Source: Roseococcus suduntuyensis (GTDB lineage: Bacteria > Pseudomonadota > Alphaproteobacteria > Acetobacterales > Acetobacteraceae). Taken from it: a stretch of DNA of 64,000 bases. Below the pieces are notes generated by a model. The model worked only from the letters and a program-made list of their open reading frames with translations, was not told the DNA's origin and made no database searches. Position 1 is the first letter of the stretch, and the number at the start of each line of letters is the position of its first letter. This document shows, piece by piece, positions 1 through 8,967 of this stretch. A program made the translations under genes and the position numbers. The stretch is from NCBI RefSeq assembly GCF_014196305.1, contig NZ_JACIDJ010000002.1, forward strand, positions 434,001 to 498,000, written 5' to 3'.

Positions 1-583
1 GGCGGTCGCGAGGCCCGCTTTCGCTGACATAGGCGACGCGGGTGTTGAAATACCCGTCCTCGCCCAGCAGCCGCTTGTAGATGTCATCCGAGATGATGTG
101 CGCGATCTGCCGCCAGTTGGAGGCGGTGGCGTTGTAGGCGGTGCCCAGCGCCTGCTGCTCGGGCAGGATGTCCCACAGGCGGAACTCCACCCGCAGCCGG
201 TCGCCCGACAGTTCCACCCGGCCGGTGGTGAGCGCCACGGCGCCCAGCACGCGCCAGTCCTGGAAGCGCGGCGCCTGGGCCGCGGCCTCGGGCGTCTGGA
301 TGAAGGCCGCGCGCTCGATGGGGCGGAACAGGCCCGAGCTGCGCAAATTGTTCACGATGACGCGGGCGATGTTCTGCCCCATGCGCTGCGCGTCCGGTCC
401 CGCGCCCGCCATGTCGGGCACGGCGATCGGAATGGGCTCGGTGCGGGCGCGCGTGATGTCGATCACGGTTCCGCCCGTCCCCTGCGCCGCGGCGGGCAGC
501 GGCGTGGACCAGATGCCAGGGGCCACCAGCGTGGCGGCCGCGCTGGCGAAGAGGGCACGGCGATGGATGGCGGGTGTCTTCAC
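1..583 (-). CDS. tolB: Tol-Pal system beta-propeller protein TolB (N-terminal part, cut by window edge)
   Basis: Periplasmic TolB links the inner-membrane TolQRA complex to Pal at the outer membrane. Only the N-terminal 194 or so residues are in the window. They open with a signal sequence carrying a twin-arginine-like HRRALF stretch, followed by the typical IDITRARTEPIPIAVPD segment and the amino-terminal alpha/beta domain; the beta-propeller lies outside. The start chosen is GTG at 583, with a GGAG about 10 bases upstream. An ATG at 604 is in another frame and gives no TolB sequence. It is the last gene seen of the tolQRAB run and is preceded by a 112-base gap after tolA. Family assignment is firm; the start is an inference. 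Confidence 0.9.
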   Translation of the reverse strand, partial: MKTPAIHRRALFASAAATLVAPGIWSTPLPAAAQGTGGTVIDITRARTEPIPIAVPDMAGAGPDAQRMGQNIARVIVNNLRSSGLFRPIERAAFIQTPEAAAQAPRFQDWRVLGAVALTTGRVELSGDRLRVEFRLWDILPEQQALGTAYNATASNWRQIAHIISDDIYKRLLGEDGYFNTRVAYVSESGPRDR

Positions 584-695
584 CGGGACGGAACTCCAAC
601 CGCATTGATACTCCGCCCGCACTTCGGCCGGTCCAAGGCATGGGTCAAGGGGCGCGACTGTAACGCTTTCACGCAGACACGGTTGCGGACGCGCG

Positions 696-1757
696 TCAGC
701 GCATTCCCACATCGCGCGGGTTGAAGCGGAAGACGGCGTCGCGCAGCGCGGCCAGGCGGTCGGGCGGCAGGGGCATGGGGTTGCAGCGCGGGTCCAGCAG
801 GGCGCGGCGCGCGGCCTCGAACACCATGCGGGCGCGCGGGTCGCTCGGCACCGCGCCATTGGGCGTCACCACGCGGACGATGCCCTGCGCGTCCACCTGC
901 ACGCGCAGTTCCACGATGATGTCGCGCAGGTTGGGCGCGCCGGCATCCACCACCCAGCATTCCGCGATGCGGTCGGCGATGCCCGTGCGCTCACCGGCCG
1001 TGAGCGGCGCGGACCCCGTGGGCGCGCCACCGCCGCGCTGCGGGGCGCCTTGGGGCGGGCTGGGCCGGGCGCGGGGCGGTTCCTGCTGCTGCTGTTGCTG
1101 GCGCAGGCGCTCCAGCGTGTTCAGCACGCTCTGGCTGCGCTCCTCCGGCCGCGCCACGGGCGGCGTGCGGCCGGTGCCCGGCGTCTGGGCGGGCTGCGGC
1201 GGCGGCGGGGTGGGCGGCGGCGGCGTGGGCAAGGGCGGGGCGGGCGTGGGGCGCGCGGCGGCGGGCGGCGGCGGCGGGGTGGCCGGGCGCGGCGGGGTGG
1301 GCGCGGGGGCCGGGGTGGGCGGCGTGGGGGTCGCGGGCGTGGGCGGCGTCGCGGCCGGAGCGGGCGGCGTCGGCGTGGGCGGCGGCGGGGCCGGCAGCAT
1401 CACCGTCGGCGCGGGCGGGGTGGGCGCGGGCGGCGCGGCCGAGGCCGCGGGGGCCGGCGGTGGCGGAGGGGGAGGCGGCGGTGGGCTCGGCGTCGCCTGC
1501 GTCACCTCGGGCGCGGGCGGCTCCGGCGTGGGAGGCTGCGGGACATTCTGCGGAGGGGCCGGGCTGGGCGCGGGCTCATCGCCCTGCGCCACCTGGGCGG
1601 GGGCGATGAGTTCCACCGCGATCGCCGTCTCACGCGGCTCCTCCAGCCGGCGCGAATCGAACTGGACCAAAGCGAGGCCGAGCAGCGCCAGGTGCAGGGC
1701 GAGCGACGCCCCCACCCACAGGCGAAACCGCCCCTCCTCCGTGGTCCCGAGCGGCAT
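696..1757 (-). CDS. tolA: TolA/TonB-like energy-transducing protein, proline-rich
   Basis: Inner-membrane TolA spans the periplasm and passes proton-motive-force-driven motion from TolQR to TolB-Pal and the outer membrane. The 353-residue product has a short cytoplasmic N-terminus, one membrane helix near residues 13-30 (LWVGASLALHLALLGLALV), a long Pro/Ala/Thr linker to about residue 230 in which PPPPP runs replace the usual Ala/Lys helix, and a C-terminal TonB-type domain (IADRIAECWVVDAG to FRFNPRD). It starts two bases after tolR. The linker DNA is a near-simple C/G-rich sequence and leaves long Gly-rich shadow frames on the other strand, which are not genes. Similar Pro-rich TolA proteins are common in alphaproteobacteria. 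Confidence 0.9.
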   Translation of the reverse strand: MPLGTTEEGRFRLWVGASLALHLALLGLALVQFDSRRLEEPRETAIAVELIAPAQVAQGDEPAPSPAPPQNVPQPPTPEPPAPEVTQATPSPPPPPPPPPPAPAASAAPPAPTPPAPTVMLPAPPPPTPTPPAPAATPPTPATPTPPTPAPAPTPPRPATPPPPPAAARPTPAPPLPTPPPPTPPPPQPAQTPGTGRTPPVARPEERSQSVLNTLERLRQQQQQQEPPRARPSPPQGAPQRGGGAPTGSAPLTAGERTGIADRIAECWVVDAGAPNLRDIIVELRVQVDAQGIVRVVTPNGAVPSDPRARMVFEAARRALLDPRCNPMPLPPDRLAALRDAVFRFNPRDVGMR

Positions 1758-1759
1758 GG

Positions 1760-2221
1760 TCAGCGGCGCGGTGCCGGCGCGGCCTGCTGCTGCTCGGCCA
1801 GCAGCGCCACGCGGCTGAACCCGCCCGCGCTGATCGTGCCCATCACCTCCATGACGCGGCCATAGGAGATGGCGCGGTCACCGCGCACGAAGATGCGCGG
1901 CTCCGGCGTGCCCTCGGGCCGCGCCTGGGCGATGGCCTGCAGCCGGGCCACGAGGCCATCCAACGGCACCTCGGTCTCCTGCAGGAAGATGGCGCCCTCG
2001 CTGTTGACCGAGATGGTCAGCGGCTCCTGCTCCTGGTTCAGCGGCTGGGCGGCGGTGCGCGGCAGGTCCACGGGCACGCCCGTGGTCATCATGGGCGCGG
2101 CGACCATGAAGATGATCAGCAACACCAGCATCACGTCCACGAAGGGTGTCACGTTGATGTCGGACATGGGGCGGTAGCGGGAGCGGCCACCGCCGCCGCG
2201 CTTCATCAGGGGGCCTGCCAT
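1760..2221 (-). CDS. tolR: TolR, ExbD/TolR biopolymer transport protein
   Basis: Second component of the TolQR proton-driven motor. The 153-residue protein has the family pattern: a short basic N-terminus, YRPMSDINVTPFVDVMLVLLIIFMVAAPMM with the membrane Asp in FVDVMLVLL that is the likely proton-binding residue, and a periplasmic domain (VPVDLPRTAAQPL onward, FVRGDRAISYGRVMEVMGTI near the end). It lies 4 bases after tolQ and 2 bases before tolA on the same strand, so the three are almost certainly co-translated. Confidence 0.96.
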   Translation of the reverse strand: MAGPLMKRGGGGRSRYRPMSDINVTPFVDVMLVLLIIFMVAAPMMTTGVPVDLPRTAAQPLNQEQEPLTISVNSEGAIFLQETEVPLDGLVARLQAIAQARPEGTPEPRIFVRGDRAISYGRVMEVMGTISAGGFSRVALLAEQQQAAPAPRR

Positions 2222-2225
2222 GACG

Positions 2226-2960
2226 TTATTCCGCCGCGGCCCGGGGCGCCTGGGCGGCGGCCTCGGTCTGGCGGGCCAGGATGGCGCCGAATTCGGCCGC
2301 GAAACCCTCCAGCCGCCCAGCGAACTTGGCCGATTCGGAGGAGAGGCTGTTGTAGAGGATCACGGCCGGGATGGCGGCGACGAGGCCGATGGCGGTGGCC
2401 AGCAGCGCCTCCGCGATGCCGGGTGCGACCACGGCCAGGTTCGTGCTCTGCATGCCGGCGATGGCGGTGAAGCTGTTCATGATGCCCCAGACCGTGCCGA
2501 ACAGCCCGACGAAGGGGGCGGCCGAGCCGGTGGAGGCCAGGAAGGTCATCCGCTTCTCGATGCGCTCCATCTCACGCTGGATGGTGACGGACATGGCGCG
2601 CTCGACGCGTTCCTTGGTGCCGACCACCAGGAAGGGGCTGGTGCCCGCCTCGGTGCTGCGCCGCCATTCGCCCATGCCGGCGGAAAACACGGCGGCGAGC
2701 GGGTGCGTGGGCGCCTCGCCATGGCGCTTGTAGAGCTCATCCACGCTGCCGCCCTTCCAGAACTCGTCCTCGAAGGTGTCGGCGTCGCGCTTGGCGCGGC
2801 GGAGCTGCCCGTATTTGTCGAAGGCGATGGCCCAGACGATGATGGACGCCAGCAGCAACCCGATCATGACCGTCTTCACGACCCAGTCGGCCATCATGAA
2901 GAGGCCGAGCACCGACATGTCGTGCGTGGCGCCGAGCGCTGCGGTGGTCACGTTGTTCAC
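2226..2960 (-). CDS. tolQ: TolQ, MotA/TolQ/ExbB proton channel subunit
   Basis: Polytopic inner-membrane subunit of the Tol motor, needed for outer-membrane constriction at division. The 244-residue product shows the first membrane helix (MADWVVKTVMIGLLLASIIVWAIAF), a cytoplasmic loop, and the signature TGSAAPFVGLFGTVWGIMNSF followed by the third helix (EALLATAIGLVAAIPAVILYN). The start is GTG at 2960, whose GTGA overlaps the TGA stop of ybgC, so translation is coupled. Length and order fit the family. Confidence 0.96.
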   Translation of the reverse strand: MNNVTTAALGATHDMSVLGLFMMADWVVKTVMIGLLLASIIVWAIAFDKYGQLRRAKRDADTFEDEFWKGGSVDELYKRHGEAPTHPLAAVFSAGMGEWRRSTEAGTSPFLVVGTKERVERAMSVTIQREMERIEKRMTFLASTGSAAPFVGLFGTVWGIMNSFTAIAGMQSTNLAVVAPGIAEALLATAIGLVAAIPAVILYNSLSSESAKFAGRLEGFAAEFGAILARQTEAAAQAPRAAAE

Positions 2961-3397
2961 GGCGCGAGGCCTCCTTCGGCGGGACAGTCGGATATGCGGG
3001 CGCGGAGCGCGCCCAGCCAGGGTTCGGGCAACCGGCGCGCGGACAAGGTGGCCTGGTCCACGCAGGCCAGCTTCACCTCGATGCGCACCAGCCTCTCCTC
3101 CCCCCGCCAGGCCTGCTGGTCGAGCAGGAGCGAGGCGGCCGCGCGGCGGATCCGGGTGATGACCACCAGCGAATCGTCGAGCCGCGCGGGCCGCTCATAC
3201 TCCAGCGCCGCGCGTTTCACCACCAGGAAGCAGCCATGTTCTTCCTGCATCCGCGAATGCGGCAGGCCGATGTCACGCAGGGCCTCGGTCCGCGCCCGTT
3301 CCGCGAACCGGAGGTAGGCGGCGTGATAGACGATGCCGCCCGCATCCGTGTCCTCGTAATAGACGCGCAGTGTGTGGCGATGGGCGAAGTCACTCAT
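2957..3397 (-). CDS. ybgC: Tol-Pal associated acyl-CoA thioesterase YbgC
   Basis: Small hot-dog-fold thioesterase commonly encoded in tol operons; known members hydrolyse short or fatty acyl-CoA and may link phospholipid synthesis to the Tol system. The 146-residue protein has the catalytic segment [25 protein letters not shown] near residues 13-35, with the Asp of EDTDAGG as the likely catalytic residue. Its ATG overlaps the end of ruvB by 8 bases and its TGA overlaps the GTG of tolQ, so it bridges the ruv and tol halves of this operon. Confidence 0.93.
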   Translation of the reverse strand: MSDFAHRHTLRVYYEDTDAGGIVYHAAYLRFAERARTEALRDIGLPHSRMQEEHGCFLVVKRAALEYERPARLDDSLVVITRIRRAAASLLLDQQAWRGEERLVRIEVKLACVDQATLSARRLPEPWLGALRARISDCPAEGGLAP

Positions 3398-4415
3398 CGA
3401 GCAGGTCCGGCTGGACGGTGGTGCCGGCGGGCGGCGTCAGGCCCAGGTGCCGCCACCCCGGTTCGCCCAGCATGCGGCCGCGGGGGGTGCGCAGCACGAA
3501 ACCCTCCTGGATGAGGAAGGGCTCGATCACATCCTCCAGCGTGTCGCGGCTTTCGGACAGCGCGGCGGCCAGGGTCTCGACGCCAACGGGCCCGCCATTG
3601 TGGTGCTCCGCGATGCGGCGGAGGTAGCGGCGGTCCATCGCGTCCAGGCCCTTGGCGTCCACCTCCAGCCGGTCCAGGGCCATGTCCACCAGCGCGCGGT
3701 CGGCCACGCGGCCGCCCACCGCCGCGAAGTCCCGCACGCGCCGCAGCAGCCTTCCCGCGATTCGCGGGGTGCCGCGGGAGCGGGTCGAGATTTCGCGCGC
3801 CCCCTCCTCGCTGAGCGAGAAGCCAAGCTTCACGGCGCCGCGTTGCAGGATGCCGAACAGTTCCTCCGGCGCGTAGAGGTTCAGCCGCAGCGGAATGCCG
3901 AAGCGGTCGCGCAGCGGCGTGGAGAGCAGGCCCGAGCGCGTGGTGGCCCCCACCAGGGTGAAGGGCGGCAGATCAATGCGGACGGTGCGCGCCGCCGGCC
4001 CCTCGCCGATGATGAGGTCGAGCTGGAAGTCCTCCATGGCCGGGTAGAGGGTTTCCTCGATCACCGGCTGCAGGCGGTGGATCTCATCCACGAACAGCAC
4101 GTCGCGCGGCTGCAGGTTCGTCAGGATGGCGGCGAGATCCCCCGCGCGTTGCAACACGGGGCCGGAGGTGGCGCGGAAGCCCACGCCCATCTCCCGCGCC
4201 ACGATCTGCGCGAGCGTGGTCTTGCCGAGGCCAGGCGGCCCGTGCAGCAGCACATGGTCCAGCGCCTCGCCGCGCGCGGAGGCGGCCTGGATGTAGACCA
4301 GCAGGTTCTCGCGCAGCCGCTGCTGGCCGGTGAATTCCGCGAGGCGCTGCGGGCGGAGGGAGGCCTCGCCCGCGTCCTCATCCTGGCGGGCGCCGGAGGT
4401 GAGGCGTTCACTCAT
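3390..4415 (-). CDS. ruvB: Holliday junction branch migration helicase RuvB
   Basis: Hexameric AAA+ motor that drives branch migration of Holliday junctions with RuvA. The 341-residue protein has Walker [10 protein letters not shown] at residues 59-67, Walker B with DEIH at 110-113, sensor/arginine segment [17 protein letters not shown], and the C-terminal winged-helix DNA-binding domain ending near PGWRHLGL. Its start overlaps the stop of ruvA (ATGA), and its end overlaps ybgC. All expected motifs are intact and the length is normal. Confidence 0.98.
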   Translation of the reverse strand: MSERLTSGARQDEDAGEASLRPQRLAEFTGQQRLRENLLVYIQAASARGEALDHVLLHGPPGLGKTTLAQIVAREMGVGFRATSGPVLQRAGDLAAILTNLQPRDVLFVDEIHRLQPVIEETLYPAMEDFQLDLIIGEGPAARTVRIDLPPFTLVGATTRSGLLSTPLRDRFGIPLRLNLYAPEELFGILQRGAVKLGFSLSEEGAREISTRSRGTPRIAGRLLRRVRDFAAVGGRVADRALVDMALDRLEVDAKGLDAMDRRYLRRIAEHHNGGPVGVETLAAALSESRDTLEDVIEPFLIQEGFVLRTPRGRMLGEPGWRHLGLTPPAGTTVQPDLLDE

Positions 4416-5032
4416 CTCGCGCTTTCCCGAAGCGCCAGGGTGATCAGCGCGTTCAGCTCAGCCCCCTCCCCCAGCAGCGCCTTGGCCCGCGCCACCGCGC
4501 GCTCCGCCTCGGGCCGCTTGAGGCCGAGATTGGACAGCGCACTGACCGCATCCGCCTCCACGCCCTGCGCCGGCAGGGGCGCGGCCAGCGTGGCCTCGCC
4601 CCCCTCCTCCGGCGTCGCGCGGCCCACGGCCCATTTCTGCATGGCCGGTTCGTCAATGATGCGATTGGCGGTGGTGGGCCCCACCCCCTTGGCGGCGGAG
4701 AGTGCCTTGCGGTCCTTGGCCGCGATCACCCGCGCCAGTTGCTCGGGCGAGAGGGTGGAGAGCACGGCCAGCGCCGTCTTGGCGGCCACGTTCTTCACCT
4801 CGTTCAGCGCGCGGAAGGCCTCACGCTCGGCCGCATCCAGGAAGCCGTAGAGGGTCAGGCCCGTCTCGGCGGCGAAGCGCGCCTCCACCAGCAGGCGCTG
4901 CATGCCCTCGCGCGCTGTCAGCCGGTCCAGCGTCTTGCGCGAGCAGGCGACGAGATAGCCCACGCCGCCCACCTCCAGCACGCATTGCCCCTCGCCCGTG
5001 GACTGCACCGTGCCGGTCAGCGAGGCGATCAT
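4412..5032 (-). CDS. ruvA: Holliday junction branch migration protein RuvA
   Basis: RuvA tetramers bind the junction and load RuvB. The 206-residue product begins [28 protein letters not shown] (OB-fold domain I), has helix-hairpin-helix segments ([38 protein letters not shown]) and a C-terminal UBA-like domain ([21 protein letters not shown]) that contacts RuvB. ATGA overlaps on both sides (ruvC upstream, ruvB downstream) indicate a coupled ruvCAB unit. Confidence 0.97.
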   Translation of the reverse strand: MIASLTGTVQSTGEGQCVLEVGGVGYLVACSRKTLDRLTAREGMQRLLVEARFAAETGLTLYGFLDAAEREAFRALNEVKNVAAKTALAVLSTLSPEQLARVIAAKDRKALSAAKGVGPTTANRIIDEPAMQKWAVGRATPEEGGEATLAAPLPAQGVEADAVSALSNLGLKRPEAERAVARAKALLGEGAELNALITLALRESAR

Positions 5033-5541
5033 GGCAGCGCCGCCATCCGGGCGAGTGCGGCGCGCGTGCCACGGTGATGCGCGTGGCAGATGGCGATCGC
5101 CAGCGCATCGGCCGCGTCCGCGCGCTTCAGCACCGCACCCGGCAGCAGGCGCTTCACCATGTCCTGCACCTGCACCTTGTCGGCATGGCCGGTGCCGACG
5201 ACCGCACGCTTCACCTCCATCGCCTGGTATTCGGCCACGGGCAGGCCGGCCAGCGCGGGCGCCAGCAGCACCACGCCCCGCGCCTGGCCGAGCTTCAGCG
5301 CGGCGGCGGGGTTCTTGTTCACATAGGTGTGTTCGACCGCCGCCTCATCGGGCGTCCATTCGCCGATCAGCGCCGCCAGTGCGCGATGCAGCACCACCAG
5401 CCGCGCGGAGAGCTCCTCGGCCGGCGTGGTGCTGATGGCGCCCGCCGCGATGAAGCGCAGATGCGACCCGGCACTCTCCACCACCCCCCAGCCCGTATGG
5501 GTGAGGCCAGGGTCCAGCCCCAGGATGCGGACGGGCGGCAG
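5029..5541 (-). CDS. ruvC: Crossover junction endodeoxyribonuclease RuvC, apparently CTG start
   Basis: RuvC resolves Holliday junctions by paired nicks. The essential first catalytic Asp lies in RILGLDPGLTHTGWGV, upstream of the first GTG (5484) in this frame. The yebC stop TGA (5547-5545) is in the same frame, so only codons between 5544 and that Asp can start the protein. The sole near-cognate initiator there is CTG at 5541, preceded by GAAGG about 7 bases upstream in the end of yebC. That gives 170 residues, the usual RuvC length, with later acidic residues in MEVKRAVVGTG and LAIAICHAHH. Starting at 5484 would remove the active site, so I favour the CTG start or an equivalent unusual initiation. 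Confidence 0.9.
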   Translation of the reverse strand: MPPVRILGLDPGLTHTGWGVVESAGSHLRFIAAGAISTTPAEELSARLVVLHRALAALIGEWTPDEAAVEHTYVNKNPAAALKLGQARGVVLLAPALAGLPVAEYQAMEVKRAVVGTGHADKVQVQDMVKRLLPGAVLKRADAADALAIAICHAHHRGTRAALARMAALP

Positions 5542-5544
5542 CGG

Positions 5545-6291
5545 TCAGCCTTCGGAGAGCTTGGCCAGCACGGCGTCGCTCACCTCGAAATTGGCATAGA
5601 CGTTCTGCACGTCGTCATGGTCGTCCAGCGCCTCGATCAGCTTGAAGATGGCGGTGGCACCTTCTTCATCCAGCGGCACGGTCAGGTTGGGGCGCCAGTC
5701 GAGCCGGGCCGAGAGCGCCTCGCCGAAGCGGGCCTCCAGCGCGTCACGCACGGTGTTGAGATCTTCCGGGGCGGAGAGGATCTCATGCGCCTCCTCCCCG
5801 CTGATGACGTCCTGCGCGCCGGCCTCGATGGCCGCTTCCAGCACCGTGTCGGCATCGGCGACGCTGGCCGGGTAGCGCACCACCCCCAGCCGGTCGAACT
5901 GGAAGGCCACCGTCTCGCCCAGCGCGCCGCCATGCTTGCTGAACATGGAGCGCACGTCGCTCGCCGTGCGGTTGCGGTTGTCGGTCAGCCCTTCCACGAT
6001 GAGCGCCACGCCGGCGGGGCCGCGGCCCTCGTAGCGGACCTCGGTGTAGTCATCGCCCTGGCCCGCACCGCTGGCCTTCTTGATGGCCCGCTCCACCGCA
6101 TCCTTGGTCATGTTCGCCTGGCGGGCGGCGATGAGGGCGGCGCGCAGGCGCGGGTTGAAGGCGGGGTCGGGCTGCCCCATCCGGGCCGCGACCGTGATCT
6201 CGCGCCCCAGCTTGGAGAAGATGCGGGCGCGCTTCGCGTCCTGCGCCCCCTTGCGGTGCATGATGTTCTTGAATTGCGAATGGCCGGCCAT
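5545..6291 (-). CDS. yebC: YebC/PmpR family regulatory protein
   Basis: YebC-family proteins are cytoplasmic; some bind DNA and others (YebC2 and related forms) help ribosomes through polyproline stretches. The 248-residue product starts [32 protein letters not shown], the diagnostic N-terminus, and continues through three domains to [13 protein letters not shown]. The frame stays open far upstream, but the family N-terminus fixes the start at ATG 6291. It is the first gene of the ruvCAB-tol run and faces a divergent flavoprotein gene across 69 relatively AT-rich bases that probably hold the operon promoter. A YebC role in polyproline translation would suit an operon whose tolA is so proline-rich, but that is speculation. 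Confidence 0.95.
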   Translation of the reverse strand: MAGHSQFKNIMHRKGAQDAKRARIFSKLGREITVAARMGQPDPAFNPRLRAALIAARQANMTKDAVERAIKKASGAGQGDDYTEVRYEGRGPAGVALIVEGLTDNRNRTASDVRSMFSKHGGALGETVAFQFDRLGVVRYPASVADADTVLEAAIEAGAQDVISGEEAHEILSAPEDLNTVRDALEARFGEALSARLDWRPNLTVPLDEEGATAIFKLIEALDDHDDVQNVYANFEVSDAVLAKLSEG

Positions 6292-6360
6292 GGCAAACTT
6301 CAGATATTGGTGGAAGAGATTGATATAGCGGCCCCGGCCCCATTGCGCCACCATGCCCCC

Positions 6361-6987
6361 ATGGACGCGCACATTCCCGACCCGCACGGCATCTCCACCC
6401 TGGCCGAGCTGGAAGCCCTCTACGGACCCGTGTCGGAACTGGCGAAGAACAAGGTGACGGATCAGGTGGACCCGCGAACCGCCGCCTTCATCGCCGCCAG
6501 CCCCTTCCTGCTGATGGGCACCAGCGGGTCGCGCGGCCTGCACATCACGCCGCGCGGCGACGCGCCGGGCTTCGTGACGGTGGCGGACCCGCGGACCCTC
6601 ATCCTGCCGGACCGGCGCGGCAACAACCGCATTGACGGGCTGCGCGACCTGATGGAGGACAACCGGGTCTCGCTGCTGTTCCTGGTGCCCGGCGTGGCCG
6701 AGACGCTGCGCGTTCACGGCACCGCCCACATCACCACCGACCCCGCCCTGCGCGCCGCCCATGTGGCCCAGGGCAAGGAGCCGGCCACGCTGCTGGTCAT
6801 CGCGGTGCAGAGCCTGTTCATGCAATGCGCCAAGGCGCTGATGCGCTCGAAGCTGTGGGACGGGCGCAAGCGGCCCGAGGGCGTGCCGACCATGGGCCAG
6901 CTGATGGCCAGCCATATGGGCGGGCGCGTGGCGGCCGAGGATGTGGACGCCACCTACCCGGAACGCATCCGCACCACGATGTACTAA
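6361..6987 (+). CDS. Pyridoxamine 5'-phosphate oxidase family (FMN-binding) protein
   Basis: Predicted 208-residue split-barrel flavoprotein of the MSMEG_1061-like group. The body contains [44 protein letters not shown] and the conserved [30 protein letters not shown], both typical of FMN-dependent PPOX proteins; the true substrate is unknown. The ATG at 6361 is used because family homology begins there; the frame is open for a long way upstream only because it runs antisense to yebC and ruvC. It is divergent from yebC and its TAA overlaps the TAG of the convergent MFS gene. Confidence 0.85.
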   Translation: MDAHIPDPHGISTLAELEALYGPVSELAKNKVTDQVDPRTAAFIAASPFLLMGTSGSRGLHITPRGDAPGFVTVADPRTLILPDRRGNNRIDGLRDLMEDNRVSLLFLVPGVAETLRVHGTAHITTDPALRAAHVAQGKEPATLLVIAVQSLFMQCAKALMRSKLWDGRKRPEGVPTMGQLMASHMGGRVAAEDVDATYPERIRTTMY

Positions 6988-8198
6988 CCTCTGGGCAGGA
7001 AGCGGTACCCCGCCATCCCCGCCGCCAACGCGCCCCCCAGCAGCAGGAAGCCCGCCCGGTAGCCGGCCTCCGCCACGCCGAACCCGTCCAGCGCCACCCC
7101 CACCAGCACCGGCAGCAGCGCCGAGCCCAGCACCTGCGCCAGGTTCACCGTGGTGACGCCCCGCCCCACCCGATGCTCGGGGAACAGCCCCCTGCCCTGC
7201 GTCACCAGCAGGATGGGGTAGGCCGAGAAGAAGCACACCGCGACCAGCAGCACCGCCGCCGGCCATAGCGCCAACCCCGGCCAGGCCAACGCCAGCAGCG
7301 CCACCAGCGCGACACCCGCCATGGCAAGCACCGTGCGCTCCCGCCCCAGGGCACGTTCGGCCATCGGCAGGGCGAGCTGCCCCGCCGGCACCGCGATGCC
7401 CATGGCCAGCAGCACCGCCCCGCGCGCGGCGGGGTCGAGCCCATGCACATCGTTCAGGTAGGGCCCGGCCCAGAGGGCCAGCAACGTCGCCATCACGCCA
7501 TAGCCCACCGTGTGCAGGGCGAGGATGCGCGGCAGGCCGGGCGTGACCCAGACCTGGAACTGCCCGGCCAGCACCTCGGCCAGCGTCTCGCGCGGGGCCA
7601 TGCGGGGGGCGGCACCAGGCGGGTCATCGGCCGCGAAGCGCCACCACAGCAGGCCCAGCATCAGGGTCAGCCCCGCCGAGGCCGCATAGGCCCCCCGCCA
7701 GCCAATGACACCCGACACCACCGCCAGCGGCGCCCCGGCCGCGAGAATGCCCAACTGGCTCCAGGCGAAGATGCGCGCCACCGCCCCCGTCATGGCCGGC
7801 CCCCGGTGCCAGCGCCCGGCCAGCACCACCACCGACATGAAGCTGGCCGCGCAGCCCAGGCCCAGCAGGAAGCGCGCGGCGAGGAATTGCGCGCCATCCT
7901 GCGCCAGCGCCTGCAACAGCGCGGCCGGCACGGCGATGGCCGTCAACGCCAGGACGAGGCGCCGCGGCCCCATCCGGTCGAGCGCCACGCCGACGGGGAT
8001 CTGCGCCAGCAGCAGCGCGCCGAAGAAGGCGGTGTTGGCGGCGCCCAGGGCACCGGGCCCCATGCCGAGATCGGCCGCCAGTTCCGGCGCCACCACCCCC
8101 ACCGCCGCGCGATGGAACTGGGACACCACCGTCATGCCCGCGAGCGCCACGCCCAGCCGCGCCGAAGGCCCGAGGCCCAGCCGCGCCGAAGGGCTCAC
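6984..8198 (-). CDS. MFS transporter
   Basis: Predicted 12-helix major facilitator permease of 404 residues. The protein is strongly hydrophobic, with the MFS pattern RMGPRRLVL after helix 2 ([21 protein letters not shown]) and a second half starting near [12 protein letters not shown]. The start is placed at GTG 8198, where GTGA overlaps the TGA of the upstream ArsR-type regulator; the frame is open further upstream, but only inside that gene. The first codons contain a duplicated 17-base segment coding PSARLG twice. Coupling to the regulator suggests regulated export or uptake; the substrate cannot be told. Confidence 0.82.
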   Translation of the reverse strand: MSPSARLGLGPSARLGVALAGMTVVSQFHRAAVGVVAPELAADLGMGPGALGAANTAFFGALLLAQIPVGVALDRMGPRRLVLALTAIAVPAALLQALAQDGAQFLAARFLLGLGCAASFMSVVVLAGRWHRGPAMTGAVARIFAWSQLGILAAGAPLAVVSGVIGWRGAYAASAGLTLMLGLLWWRFAADDPPGAAPRMAPRETLAEVLAGQFQVWVTPGLPRILALHTVGYGVMATLLALWAGPYLNDVHGLDPAARGAVLLAMGIAVPAGQLALPMAERALGRERTVLAMAGVALVALLALAWPGLALWPAAVLLVAVCFFSAYPILLVTQGRGLFPEHRVGRGVTTVNLAQVLGSALLPVLVGVALDGFGVAEAGYRAGFLLLGGALAAGMAGYRFLPRG

Positions 8199-8887
8199 GC
8201 GGCCAGCCCGAATTCGGATTCCAGCGCGCGCCGCCCCTCGGGCGTGCATTCCAGGCGGCGGCGGCGCAAGGCCTCGTCCGCGCGGGGCTCGATGCGGTTC
8301 AGCCAGCGTCGGCGCAGCAGCAGGGAGGTGACCTCGCGCCCCAGCCCGCCCGCCAGATGCGGCCGGCGTTCGGACCAGTCCATGCAGTCACAGGCGAAGC
8401 GGGTGGCGGCCCGGGCGGCGGCGAGGTCCACGCCGAGTTCCGTAAAGCGTGCCTCGCCCCGCGCCGTGGTGGCCCAGCCGCCGGGGGCGGGTTCCAGCCA
8501 GCCATCTTCCGTCAGGCGGGCGTAGAGGGCCACGCCAAGCCGCCCCGCCAGGTGGTGCCAGCACAGGCGCCCCGTGCGGAAAGCTTCGCCATGCGGCCAG
8601 GGGGGCCGCACCGAAACGGCAGGGCGCGCGAGGCAAAGCAGCGTTTCCAGCGCCGCCGCCACCTCCTCCCCACCCAGGGCGAAATAGCGGTGGCGGCCCT
8701 GGGCATGGACGCGGAGCAGGCCCGCCTCGACCAGCGCCTTCAGGTGCGATGAGGCCGCGGGCGCGCCGATCCCGGCCACGCGGGCGAGTTCACCGGCCGT
8801 CAGTGCCTCGCCCGGCAGCAGGGCCTGGAGCATGGCGGCGCGGGAGGGGTCGCCGATCAGGGCGGCGATGGCGGCGAGGCTGGACAT
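8195..8887 (-). CDS. ArsR/SmtB-family transcriptional regulator with C-terminal extension
   Basis: 230-residue regulator. Residues 1-90 form a winged helix (LSSLAAIAALIGDPSRAAMLQALL, AGELARVAGIGAPAASSHLKALVEAGLL, wing HAQGRHRYFAL). The remaining 130 residues carry the conserved RLCWHHLAGRLGVALYARL and FACDCMDWSERRPHLAGGLGREV blocks found in one large subgroup of ArsR-like proteins, with Cys and His residues that could be ligand- or metal-binding. Its stop overlaps the start of the MFS gene, so regulator and transporter form a two-gene unit and the MFS gene is its most likely target. Confidence 0.85.
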   Translation of the reverse strand: MSSLAAIAALIGDPSRAAMLQALLPGEALTAGELARVAGIGAPAASSHLKALVEAGLLRVHAQGRHRYFALGGEEVAAALETLLCLARPAVSVRPPWPHGEAFRTGRLCWHHLAGRLGVALYARLTEDGWLEPAPGGWATTARGEARFTELGVDLAAARAATRFACDCMDWSERRPHLAGGLGREVTSLLLRRRWLNRIEPRADEALRRRRLECTPEGRRALESEFGLAA

Positions 8888-8931
8888 GTGCGGAGGATAG
8901 ACTGCGCCGATACGCCGCGCTTCGCCCAGCC

Positions 8932-8966
8932 CCGAAGATTAGGGCCCGAAGATCAGGGCCCGAAGC
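8932..8966. repeat. Short tandem repeat of about 13 bases, three copies
   Basis: Three near-copies of CCCGAAGATYAGGG lie head to tail between the ArsR-type regulator and the end of the GNAT gene. The unit is imperfect in the last copy. No coding role is apparent and it may be simple slippage. Confidence 0.5.
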
Positions 8967-8967
8967 C

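Noticed and set aside
1050-1865. Gly/Arg-rich + strand frames over tolA
   Set aside because: Antisense of the Pro-rich linker; simple sequence only.
4702-6987. A 761-codon frame that would extend the PPOX-type protein
   Set aside because: The upstream part is antisense to ruvA, ruvC and yebC; homology begins at 6361.
5545-7266. A 573-codon frame that would extend YebC at its N-terminus
   Set aside because: The family start MAGHSQFKN at 6291 is unambiguous and the extension is antisense to the flavoprotein gene.
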